5,688 nt of DNA from Chloroflexota bacterium (GCA_021785115.1 JAJYGO010000454.1:1-5688); one strand, 5' to 3'; shown: positions 1-5,688, numbered from the stretch's first letter. Notes: generated from the letters alone by a model not told the origin. Translations and numbers: made by a program.

Positions 1-2
1 CC

Positions 3-410
3 GGCGCCCGGCCGGGATCGCACCGCATCGTCAGCGTCGAGACAACGGAAGAGGCCGAGAGGCGAGGTCTGGTCCTCGCCCTGCCCGCGCGCATCGAGGT
101 AACTTTGGTGGGCGATACTGGGAAACCGCCCATGAAAGTGACCTCACCCGTCGTGGTCCGCGGACACGGTCAGCGACCGGCGAGAACCCGTCATCGAGCG
201 AGCAAGACGATGATCCCCATCAAGGTCTTCCATGGCCACGACGCCGCTGAGTGCCGGATGGAGCCGGAGCCGGCGCAGCCCGGAGGAACTGATGCCCCGA
301 CACCTCCTACTCCTCTCGTGTCACGGTCAGGATCGTCTATCGCTGCCCGGAATGCACGGCCATCGTCGTCGTCCGACACGATGTCACAGAGATCACTCAA
401 GACCTCGTAG
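3..410 (+). CDS. Possible partial CDS entering from the left edge, unknown product
   Basis: The frame starting at base 3 is open from the window edge to a TAG at 408-410, about 135 codons. The first 40 or so codons look genuinely coding: they give a mixed alpha/beta-type sequence with segments such as HRIVSVETTEEAERRG and LVLALPARIEVTLVGDTGK. Beyond about base 140 the translation becomes rich in Arg, Pro, Ser and His and loses that character. From about 300 a different + frame is the more natural one. I infer that the true C-terminus lies somewhere in 110-260, or that an indel has displaced the original stop. I do not recognise the family. It could be the preceding part of the same decayed gene described at 258-740. 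An internal ATG at 105 would give a 101-residue product, but that start has no clear Shine-Dalgarno sequence. Confidence 0.35.
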   Translation, partial: GARPGSHRIVSVETTEEAERRGLVLALPARIEVTLVGDTGKPPMKVTSPVVVRGHGQRPARTRHRASKTMIPIKVFHGHDAAECRMEPEPAQPGGTDAPTPPTPLVSRSGSSIAARNARPSSSSDTMSQRSLKTS

Positions 411-740
411 TTGACCCGGTCGGCGTGACCAGCGCCGCCTGATTCCAAGGCCCAGAGTCTCCATCAGACTCAGGGTGGTTCAATGCCGCGCGCCTCGCGG
501 CCTTCCTCGATGCCGCGATGGAGGCAGCATCGTCCGAGCAGCTCAAAGACCTGGTCCGGAGGGACATCACGCGGGTGACGACCGTAGATCGCGCCGTTGT
601 CTCGGTGGACTGCGTGCCGGCGGCGGCTTCCACGGCTCTTCGCACCGCCGCCGACCCTGTGTAGTGCGCCCCTGGACGGACTCGCGGGCGCGGAGAGCAA
701 ATCGGTCGATCCGCTCGCCTGGTACGCGAACGCCTCCTGA
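258..740 (+). pseudogene. Decayed + strand gene with an in-frame TGA and two frame changes, unknown product
   Basis: Reading the + strand by eye gives a natural protein only if three lesions are crossed. An ATG at 258 (MEPEPAQPGGTDA) is open in the first frame. Near 295-300 the natural reading moves to the frame open at 293-439, which contains VRIVYRCPECTAIVVV, with a CPEC single zinc-knuckle-like pair (Cys codons at 344 and 353). An in-frame TGA lies at 440-442. The same frame then continues to a TAG at 662-664 with a clearly helical segment, WFNAARLAAFLDAAMEAA, followed by EQLKDLVRRDITRVTTVDRA. Near 655-660 a one-base shift gives a further natural stretch, ESKSVDPLAWYANAS, ending at TGA 738-740. 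By hand count, roughly 75-80% of third positions in 302-660 are G or C, as expected for coding in this genome. The - strand ORFs over the same bases are low-complexity shadows. Repaired, the product would be about 160 residues. I cannot assign a function. The TGA at 440 could instead be a true gene end, with a second gene beginning after it. Confidence 0.45.
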
Positions 741-786
741 CGAGCGAGTGCGGTTCGGTCCGTGGCCCACCTCGGCGACCGCGGGA

Positions 787-800
787 CGCCAGGAATGGCG
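787..800. terminator. Hairpin between converging genes, possible terminator
   Basis: CGCCA (787-791) pairs perfectly with TGGCG (796-800) around a GGAA loop. On the + strand this loop fits the stable GNRA tetraloop pattern. The hairpin lies between the TGA at 738-740 of the + strand remnant and the TGA at 809-811 of the - strand gene, which is where a shared terminator would be expected. There is no T-tract on either side and the stem is only five pairs, so the call is tentative. Confidence 0.25.
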
Positions 801-808
801 GGCTCCGG

Positions 809-1771
809 TCACCTTCCCGCGCCAACGCCGGTCTCCCACACCCTGAAACCAAGACTGGTCAGTAGCAGGAACCGGGCGAGTGCTTGCACGTTCACGACGT
901 CGTAGGGCGTGAGTGACCGAGTGACATCCCGCGCGCCGTGGGCGGCTACTCGATCGCGAAGGTAGTCGGCATGCGCGATGGCGTCGACAACCGGAAGTCG
1001 CCGATCTCGCACCGATCCGCCGGTCCAACTGGCCGGTGTGCCGTTCGGAAGTGGCCTCCTCCGTTCGATACGGCGGCTCGGCCCACGGACCAACCACAGC
1101 ACTGTGTCCGCCGGGTCTACATGCTGGGCGGCCAGGCGTTGCTCCAGGTCGCGAAGTACAACTGGGTTCCATACCCCACCGAGCCGGCTTGGTCTGCCCG
1201 GACCGGCGGGCACTGCCAAGCCGAGGTCTTCTACGACAGCGAATGCGGCGACAAGCGTCTGCGCGAGTAGGACATGATCGTCCGGGTGTCGTGACACGCC
1301 GTGGTAGGTCCGGTAGTTGGGATGCATGTCCATGTGGTGGACGCTGAACAGCCCGAGGCTGAACTTGTACCGTGCTACGGCATGGGCCCAACGCCGCCTG
1401 CGCGACGCCCTGGCGGCAATGGCACACGCTGTCGGGATCCCTGACTGCGAGAGCAGCTGCTCCTCGCCGAGCGCTGTCCGAGCCGCTGGCTCCATCCAGG
1501 CCGGCTCTGCCTCGTTGTAGGCGATCGGGTAAAACGCCCATAGGTCCGGGTCGCCGTTCATCAACACACGCGATCCGTTGATGAGGTCAACGGCTCGCTG
1601 CGCGGCGGCCCACGATCCAGCGTAGAGGTCCACGGCGCGCCCGCCGACTATCGACACCCGACCGGCATCATCGTCAGCTTGGCGCAGCACGGCGCTCCAG
1701 CCGGCCCCGTTGAAGCGACCGGCGTGCTCCTCCCCGGGAAGGGCCACGAACGGGGTGCGGAACCTCTCCAT
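809..1771 (-). CDS. Uncharacterised protein of about 320 residues with a His-rich segment and helical C-terminus
   Basis: The ORF encodes 320 residues, starting at ATG 1771 and ending at TGA 809-811. I do not recognise a named domain, but the sequence looks like a real soluble protein throughout. Residues 44-70 (GGRAVDLYAGSWAAAQRAV onward) are helical. Residues 145-166 hold six histidines (145, 146, 150, 157, 162, 166). Residues 170-185 (QTLVAAFAVVEDLGL) form an amphipathic helix. They are followed by VWNPVVLRDLEQRL at 200-213 and VLWLVRG at 224-230. The end is helical, with VVDAIAHADYLRDRVAAH and SLTPYDVVNVQALARFLLL. R272 and H278 form an R-x5-H pair that resembles the HEPN ribonuclease motif, but this is weak without structural support. 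No signal peptide or membrane segment is visible. The start is supported by a G-run (1783-1789) about 11 bases upstream and an in-phase TAG at 1808-1810 that bounds any extension. It is the last gene of the leftward series. Confidence 0.7.
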   Translation of the reverse strand: MERFRTPFVALPGEEHAGRFNGAGWSAVLRQADDDAGRVSIVGGRAVDLYAGSWAAAQRAVDLINGSRVLMNGDPDLWAFYPIAYNEAEPAWMEPAARTALGEEQLLSQSGIPTACAIAARASRRRRWAHAVARYKFSLGLFSVHHMDMHPNYRTYHGVSRHPDDHVLLAQTLVAAFAVVEDLGLAVPAGPGRPSRLGGVWNPVVLRDLEQRLAAQHVDPADTVLWLVRGPSRRIERRRPLPNGTPASWTGGSVRDRRLPVVDAIAHADYLRDRVAAHGARDVTRSLTPYDVVNVQALARFLLLTSLGFRVWETGVGAGR

Positions 1772-1782
1772 GCGCCGAATGA

Positions 1783-1789
1783 CCCCCCC
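1783..1789. repeat. Seven-base C/G homopolymer just upstream of the start at 1771
   Basis: The + strand has seven consecutive C, read as seven G on the coding strand, ending 11 bases before the ATG at 1771. It may serve as a G-rich ribosome-binding region. It is also the boundary at which the frame opened by GTG 1970 would run straight into the downstream gene if the tract had six bases instead of seven. Homopolymers of this length are prone to slippage and to sequencing error. Confidence 0.6.
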
Positions 1790-1807
1790 GGTCGAAGGAG
1801 TTGCCGC

Positions 1808-1981
1808 CTACAACCGCGGGTCCCCGGGCTCGCTGTCGAGGGCGAGCCCCGAGAAACGCGCACTCGTGGACGCGCCGCAGCGGCTCGCCGCGGACGAACC
1901 GCTCCGCACTAACGAGCAGGCCTTCATCGCCCCAGAGCGCCTGCTCCCACCGCCTCGGGCGCCTAGCCACATCTCGGTCAC
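1808..1981 (-). pseudogene. Very short gene with two compensating indels, unknown product
   Basis: Between the neighbouring genes the natural protein reading begins in one phase (VTEMWLGA; GTG at 1981-1979, or ATG at 1972-1970, or TTG at 2002-2000). It moves to a second phase for about 30 residues (RRWEQALWGDEGLLVSAERF, then VRGEPLRRVHECAFLG), and returns to the first phase for LALDSEPGDPRL and a TAG at 1810-1808. The first switch lies between about 1972 and 1947. The second is pinpointed by a G4 run (CCCC at 1847-1850 on +): removing one base gives CTC GGG CTC GCC CTC and restores the phase. The uninterrupted first-phase ORF is therefore open, but its middle is Ser/Arg/Gly-rich and looks like frameshifted sequence. 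The repaired product would be about 57 residues. The gene sits 39 bases after the stop at 2021 and 36 bases before the ATG at 1771, a typical operon position. I do not recognise the family. It may be a gene altered by paired indels, or an intact gene with two assembly errors. Confidence 0.5.
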
Positions 1982-2020
1982 CGACTCATGGTAGCGGGGC
2001 AAGACGGCTATTGCCGCTGG

Positions 2021-2908
2021 TCAGGAACGCGGCGACCTCCGACGCCTGCCGGCGCGGTCCGCCGGCTTCGATGGGTACGCCTGAAGGTCTGCCAGGGCTG
2101 CTCGGACGGCCTCGACCGTGGCCTTGGTCATGACCAGGGTCATCTGGTCGGAGGCAGTCACGATGCCGTGGCTGACGCCGGCCGTGGGGTGCGCGGCGGC
2201 AACTGGCCGGAGCTCGGCTGTCGCCCCGAGCGCCCACTCCTTGCCGTGCGCGACGCCGCTCGCCAGGCGGAACAAGCGCTCGTGGCCGTACTTCATCATC
2301 AGCGAGGTCGTGTCCGCATACCCGACAGTCCTGACGCCCGCCGCCTCCCGCAGCCTCTCTGCCTCGTCGGGATCGGGCGAATCCAGCTGGGCCAGCCGCT
2401 CGGCGGCACTCATGCCTTGGGTTCGCGCCGGCAGGGCGCCTGTCTCCCGCGAGGCCTCGAAACTCGCACGTTCAAGCTGGTCGTCACGTCTCGCCGCGTA
2501 GCCCCGTCCGACCCGGATCCCGGCGCTGCACCTCGCCTCGAGGTGCCACCGGCACCGGGCGGCATTCTCTAGCGAGCCGCGGAGGAGCGTGAGGTGGGCC
2601 CCGATCGGCAGCATCAGCTCGACCGAGACTGGGGCCGAGAGCGCGCACTTGACCGAGATCGTGGGCCCGCGGACGAGCAGCCGCCAGGTGTCTAAGTGGT
2701 CGATCGCGGTGCTGAGCGCCTGCCCGGCGTACATGCGGACGAACCGGCCGTCCGGAAGGGCGCCATCGGCCGCCGCAAGGGAACCCGGGATGACTGGGGC
2801 CAGCAGCGCGGCCTCGAGGGCGCCCCACAGGTCGTCTACACCGTCGAGTAGGCGGCGGAGCTCCGCGACGATTGCGGTGTCCATCGTCTCGCTGTCGCGC
2901 CCGCTCAT
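2021..2908 (-). CDS. Uncharacterised mostly helical protein, possible HEPN-like fold
   Basis: The ORF encodes 295 residues. The ATG at 2908 is the first possible start, because an in-phase TAG lies at 2920-2918 just upstream; ATG 2884 (residue 9) is the alternative, and neither has a strong Shine-Dalgarno sequence. The protein is mainly helical: residues 11-36 (TAIVAELRRLLDGVDDLWGAL), 62-77 (GQALSTAIDHLDTWRL), and 105-123 (HLTLLRGSLENAARCRWHL). This last pattern, a Leu-Leu-Arg followed by a helical Glu-Asn-Ala-Ala segment, resembles actinobacterial proteins of unknown function. Residues 205-227 (MKYGHERLFRLASGVAHGKEW) contain R214 and H221, an R-x6-H spacing within the range of HEPN ribonuclease motifs, and the surrounding Ser-Gly-Val-Ala-His-Gly is striking. 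The C-terminal 15 residues are Arg-rich and probably disordered. No membrane segment or signal peptide is visible. The gene lies between the DUF4238-like gene and the short disrupted gene, in the same direction. Confidence 0.7.
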   Translation of the reverse strand: MSGRDSETMDTAIVAELRRLLDGVDDLWGALEAALLAPVIPGSLAAADGALPDGRFVRMYAGQALSTAIDHLDTWRLLVRGPTISVKCALSAPVSVELMLPIGAHLTLLRGSLENAARCRWHLEARCSAGIRVGRGYAARRDDQLERASFEASRETGALPARTQGMSAAERLAQLDSPDPDEAERLREAAGVRTVGYADTTSLMMKYGHERLFRLASGVAHGKEWALGATAELRPVAAAHPTAGVSHGIVTASDQMTLVMTKATVEAVRAALADLQAYPSKPADRAGRRRRSPRS

Positions 2909-2968
2909 GATGGGATGCTACCCGTCACACTCACCGACGGGACCGACGCATCGCCGCCGGCCTCGCCC

Positions 2969-2997
2969 GACCGGTTTCCGGTCACCTCGAGGGTGAC
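2969..2997. terminator. Two overlapping hairpins after the DUF4238-like gene
   Basis: GACCGG (2969-2974) pairs perfectly with CCGGTC (2978-2983) around TTT. GTCACC (2981-2986) pairs perfectly with GGTGAC (2992-2997) around TCGAG. The two stems share bases 2981-2983, so they compete. On the - strand they begin four bases after the TGA at 3001-3003. There is no T-tract. This may be a weak or attenuating terminator, or an RNA-processing element within the 92-base gap before the next start. Confidence 0.35.
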
Positions 2998-3000
2998 ACC

Positions 3001-3969
3001 TCAGGGTTTCTGGCGCCTCTCGAGGGTCGGCCGCGGCGACCGCGGCTCGTCCACCAGCCCGGGCCGCGCCGAGCCGAGTAGCGAGGGCAAGCGCGCCTCC
3101 AGAGGCGATCCCGGGCGGCAGGCGACCCTGTCGATTCCGCCGCCTGCCTGGACGCGGTTCAGCCACTCGACCATCGGCGGGTCGATCTTCGCGTACGACG
3201 AGGTCCGCCCGAGGGCGATCGCCGCGCCGGGACCGACGGGCATCCAGACCGAGCCGGCGTCGGTCAGCGGCACCCGGGCGAACGGCCCCGACCGGAGCCC
3301 GTCCTTCGAGACCGTCTTGGCGGGCGAGTCCCCGATGAGCAGCTCCTCGCCCGGAGAGGCAATGAGCACCTCCACGCCGGAATCCCTGAAGCTGGAGCGC
3401 GCGATCTCGAACAGCTCGAGCATGCGGTCGGCCCGGTAGGACGAGGACTCGATGCCGGCAACCGACTCGTCGTAGATCCGCTCGGCGATGCGGCGGGCCT
3501 CGCGGCGCCGCTCCCCGCTCGTCGGGCGCAGGCCGTGGTGCGCCTGGCGGTAGGAGAACTCCACCCGCGGGTCGCCCTCGAGCCGACGCGCCAGCTCCTC
3601 GATGCCGCGAACCCGGGCCAGTCGGAAGACGTCGTCGTGGAGCCTGATAAGGTCGGCCGACCGCGCCCAGTGCATGGCGACGCAGTCGCGGAGGACCGCC
3701 ACCGTGGCGGGGTCGAGTGGCCCGCCGGCGTCGATGACGGCGAGGGCTCCGGGGAGGGCGTCCTCGACCTCTCGCCAAGCCCGCTCGAACGCGTCCGCGT
3801 CGGTCGGGCTGAGCCGCCCGGTGTACCCGAACCCGTCTGGCCCGAGGCCCGTGCGGCGCCTGCCCGTCGCGATGTCGAACACCGCGAGCAGGCCTCCCGA
3901 GTCGGCGAAGCGCCTCGAGATGACGCGGCTGACCAGGTGGGGCTCCTCGACGGGCATGCCGCCAATCAT
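3001..3969 (-). CDS. DUF4238-like protein of unknown function
   Basis: Residues are counted from ATG 3969 (322 residues, stop TGA 3001-3003). The N-terminal EPHLVSRVISRRFADSGGLL (9-28) followed by a short beta segment (AVFDIATG) matches the characteristic opening of DUF4238 proteins: a His near the start, a hydrophobic stretch ending in RF, then an acidic turn. Residues 59-75 (DAFERAWREVEDALPGAL) and 89-110 (TVAVLRDCVAMHWARSADL) fit the helical middle, which has a conserved Glu and a Trp-Ala-Arg. Residues 199-252 (VEVLIASPGEELLIGDSPAK, then PFARVPL and VWMPVGPGAAIALG) match the C-terminal strands, where a Ser-Asp/Gly-Asp-x-Pro turn precedes a Pro-rich strand. I recognised this family by pattern, without a search. 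Its biochemical role is not established to my knowledge. The start is uncertain: ATG 3957 would place the His at residue 7 and ATG 4020 would add 17 residues, while a longer open frame back to 4212 is compositionally unlike the rest. No good Shine-Dalgarno sequence decides among them. Only 2 of the first 54 codons from 3957 end in A or T. Confidence 0.72.
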   Translation of the reverse strand: MIGGMPVEEPHLVSRVISRRFADSGGLLAVFDIATGRRRTGLGPDGFGYTGRLSPTDADAFERAWREVEDALPGALAVIDAGGPLDPATVAVLRDCVAMHWARSADLIRLHDDVFRLARVRGIEELARRLEGDPRVEFSYRQAHHGLRPTSGERRREARRIAERIYDESVAGIESSSYRADRMLELFEIARSSFRDSGVEVLIASPGEELLIGDSPAKTVSKDGLRSGPFARVPLTDAGSVWMPVGPGAAIALGRTSSYAKIDPPMVEWLNRVQAGGGIDRVACRPGSPLEARLPSLLGSARPGLVDEPRSPRPTLERRQKP

Positions 3970-4222
3970 GCCCCACGCGTCGGTGGCCCCCGCGAGACGC
4001 GGTTCAAGTGGGGGAGACATCAATGCGCCGGAATACCGCGCCAAGATGCAGGCCCCGCCATGACCCGCAGCGGTGAGTCGGTCGTGCTCGCGATGCTCAG
4101 CGCAGTGCCCGTCAGTCCGGCGTTCCAACCCATTCCCATCGTCCGCTAATATCAGCCGGCCTCCTTCCGACAGACACGGACCAGCGTTCCCGCAGTGATC
4201 ATCGGGCTCCACCCATCGGCTG
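3970..4222. other. 253-base gap with no convincing gene; probable leader of the DUF4238-like gene
   Basis: Both strands contain only short open stretches with mixed character. One is a 39-codon - strand frame starting at ATG in the 4140 region (MGMGWNAGLTG onward). Another is a 29-codon + strand frame from ATG 4061 to TAA 4147-4149 (MTRSGESVVLAMLSAVPVS onward). Neither has strong support. CCGCG (3990-3994) and CGCGG (3998-4002) form a perfect five-pair hairpin. The region is less GC-rich than its neighbours and holds the only AT-rich motif nearby, TAATAT at 4147-4152 (+). This is the likeliest place for a promoter driving the leftward genes, but I could not identify a convincing -35/-10 pair on the - strand. 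Confidence 0.35.
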
Positions 4223-5579
4223 CTACCAGCCGGCTGCGTCCGGGCCGTGGGGGCTCCAGCCGCGGAGGTAGGGCTTGAGGTCGTCCGGCTTGGGCTCCGG
4301 GATCACCGCCAGGAGGCGGTCGGGGTTCTTGACCGGGTCGAGCTCATCCAGCCTGCGCTCCGCGAAATCGAGGTGCGCCTCGAGGTCGCTGCGCTCCGGG
4401 CCCTCGACCCTGCTGACGGCATCCCTCGCGGCGGCCAGGAACTCGCGGTGGCGCCTGAGGGCGTCCCAGTCGTTCGACCGCTGCGCGAACGCGTCCCAGC
4501 GGGCCTGCTTGTCGTACCGGGCCCTGGCCTCGGTCATCGCCGTTTCCCACCGGCGCCGGCGGTCGGCCGCCTCCAGTTCGCGCTCCTGTTCCCGCAGCTC
4601 GGCCTCCAGGCGGTGGATCTCGATCTTGCGGAATATCCGCGGCAGCCGTTCCTCGAGGGTGATCGTCGTGGAGTCCCGGAACCGGTCGCCGCTATACCCC
4701 ATGCCGGGCCCCTCGACGACGATCTCGAGCTCGCCCGTGCTCACGAACTCCGTGTCGCGCCGGTCGAGCCACGCCGCGCGGTTGGAGCGCCGGCCCCAGG
4801 GGCGGGGCTCCACCCGCTGGTCGCTGGGCGCGGACAGCTCGCGGATCCGGACGGAGTAGAGGCCGGCGGCCGCGCGTAGGACCAGGTGCGCGCGCCCCAC
4901 CTCCCGGTCCCGGTACGTGTCGAGGTGCCACGTCACCTGCTTCGGCGCAAGCGGATCGATGCCCCGATGCCTCATCCGCGAGTGCCTGGAGGATGCGGGC
5001 GGCGCGAACGACGTGCTCCCCGCTCACCATCTGCCGGTCCCGGTCGGTGAGGAACGCCTTCACCGCCGGGTGGTACCGACCGACGTGCCCCGGGACCGGC
5101 ACCGGCACGAGGTCGACCAGGTCATCGAAGTGCCGAACGAGCACGACCTCGTACCGCGGGCTGCTCCAGGAGCCGGCGTTCTTGACCTCGAGGCGCCAGC
5201 CCTTGGGGCGCTCGGGTGATTGGCGGGTAGCCCGCACGAGCTCCTCGTGGGCCATCTTGACTTCGTGGGTGTCGCCGACGACCAGCGCGCCGCCGGCGGC
5301 GAGCACGCGCCGGATCAGGTCCTCTGCCTCGCCGCGCACGCCGTGGCCAGAGGCTGCCTCCTTGGGCTGCTTCTCCAGCCACGCGCGGCCGGCCTTGGTG
5401 ATCGAGGCTGTCCACGACGCCCCGTGACCCGTTGCGACAACGAGTCCGCGCCGATGCAGTGCGCGGGCCGTGATCCGGCGGCTGTAGCCAGCCTCGGAGC
5501 CGCCGCCCGAGCAGCCGTCCCTGATCCACTCGAGCACGCCTATCTGCTTCTCGGTCAGCGACGCTGCGTTCCTTCCCAT
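4223..5579 (-). pseudogene. Frameshifted actinobacterial winged-helix/coiled-coil protein of unknown function
   Basis: Two ORFs form one protein. The first starts at ATG 5579, with an AAGGTGG ribosome-binding site a few bases upstream, and is natural for 203 residues, ending ARILQALADE. From there its frame turns Arg/Pro/Gly-rich. The next phase begins around 4969 and continues HRGIDPLAPKQVTWHL for 248 codons to TAG 4225-4223. One extra base, or two missing, near 4970 explains the break. Repaired length is about 451 residues. Residues 8-70 (SLTEKQIGVLEWIRDG, ITARALHRRGLVVATGHG, ASITKAGRAWL) look like a winged helix-turn-helix. Residues 85-200 are alpha/beta (WRLEVKNAG, YEVVLVRHFDDL). The second half has a long charged coiled coil (roughly ORF residues 109-170, with ELREQERELEAADRRRRW) and ends LKPYLRGWSPHGP, a tail I know from a widespread actinobacterial family often labelled hypothetical or, wrongly, PE-PGRS. 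Function is unknown; DNA binding is inferred from the N-terminus only. The downstream half has its own ATG at 4975 and might be made separately. Confidence 0.75.
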
Positions 5580-5594
5580 CGGCCACCTTAGCTT
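5574..5594 (-). promoter_or_regulatory. Ribosome-binding site deciding the start at 5579
   Basis: On the - strand, AAGGTGG stands four bases before ATG 5579-5577, with the core AGG about seven to eight bases from the start. It is the clearest Shine-Dalgarno-like site in the window and supports this start for the winged-helix protein. Confidence 0.55.
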
Positions 5595-5618
5595 GCGATT
5601 AAACCCTTGCGGCCGTCC

Positions 5619-5687
5619 TCAACCCCACTCCTCGGCTGACTCGGCGATCTCGAGCGAGAGCGCCTCGAGCTCGTTCGTGAGGGTCCG
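5619..5687 (-). CDS. C-terminal end of an upstream gene (partial), unknown product
   Basis: From base 5687 leftward the - strand reads 22 codons, RTLTNELEALSLEIAESAEE then Trp-Gly, and stops at TGA 5621-5619. The sequence is an acidic, amphipathic helix with nearly all third positions G or C, as in real genes here. The gap to the next start is only 39 bases and has no obvious terminator, so this gene is probably transcribed together with the winged-helix gene. Too little is visible to name the family. Confidence 0.6.
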   Translation of the reverse strand, partial: RTLTNELEALSLEIAESAEEWG

Positions 5688-5688
5688 G

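Noticed and set aside
397..852. A 151-codon open frame on the - strand
   Set aside because: Its translation is Arg/Ser/Ala/Thr-rich low-complexity sequence, while the + strand over the same bases gives natural helical protein; I treat it as antisense shadow.
567..1541. A 324-codon - strand frame overlapping the 809-1771 gene
   Set aside because: It is as long as the chosen ORF but Arg/Pro/Ser/Gly-rich without secondary-structure pattern; the 809-1771 phase gives a natural protein.
809..3969. Mosaic composition: 10 of the first 54 codons end in A/T in the 809-1771 gene against 2 of 54 in the DUF4238-like gene
   Set aside because: The sample is small, and the start of the winged-helix gene also gives about 10 of 54, so there is no clean boundary to claim a transfer junction.
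3535..4149. A 204-codon + strand open frame opposite the DUF4238-like gene
   Set aside because: Its translation is typical antisense of a GC-rich gene, and the - strand reading has family-like motifs throughout.
4120..4152. A + strand promoter-like TAATAT with a weak TTCCAA-type -35
   Set aside because: No supported + strand gene follows, and the -35 match is poor.
4021..4212. N-terminal extension of the DUF4238-like gene back to 4212
   Set aside because: The added residues are unlike the rest in composition, and the family opening (PHLVSR...RF) sits normally within about ten residues of the start.
4247..4879. A 210-codon + strand open frame opposite the coiled-coil half of the frameshifted gene
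   Set aside because: It mirrors the real - strand gene, is composed of Val/Pro/Arg/Leu-rich shadow sequence, and lacks a ribosome-binding site.
1..5688. Mobile-element ends, att sites, CRISPR repeats, tRNA or rRNA
   Set aside because: I looked for repeated units, terminal inverted repeats and cloverleaf patterns by eye and found none.

Overview
The window is GC-rich. Its coding stretches strongly prefer G or C at the third codon position, and one of its proteins belongs to a family I know from actinobacteria, so a high-GC actinomycete is the likely host. There are no rRNA, tRNA, CRISPR, integrase or transposase signatures. The content is accessory: proteins of unknown function, with several broken or frame-disrupted genes.

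Layout from left to right. Bases 1-740 carry only + strand coding traces. An open frame enters from the left edge. From about 258 to 740 there is a coding-like stretch that changes frame twice and contains an in-frame TGA, so no single ORF shows it. From 809 to the right edge, every supportable gene is on the - strand. In transcription order (right to left) these are: the last 22 codons of an upstream gene (5619-5687); a winged-helix/coiled-coil protein whose single reading is split by one frameshift near 4970 (5579-4223); a 253-base gap with no convincing gene; a DUF4238-like protein (3969-3001); a helical protein of unknown function (2908-2021); a very short gene whose interior is out of frame between two compensating indels (1981-1808); and a protein of about 320 residues of unknown function (1771-809). 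The - strand set and the + strand remnant converge at 741-808, where there is a small GNRA-type hairpin.

The - strand genes are co-directional with short gaps: 39, 253, 92, 39 and 36 bases, taking the start at 1981 for the short gene. The three leftmost probably share a transcript. None has a recognisable catalytic core. The two larger helical proteins each carry an R-x5/6-H motif of the HEPN type, which is only a hint of a nuclease or abortive-infection role. I cannot name a known system here. The defensible reading is an uncharacterised actinobacterial accessory cassette beside a decayed gene, with enough indels that base-level accuracy should be checked before calling any of them biological.
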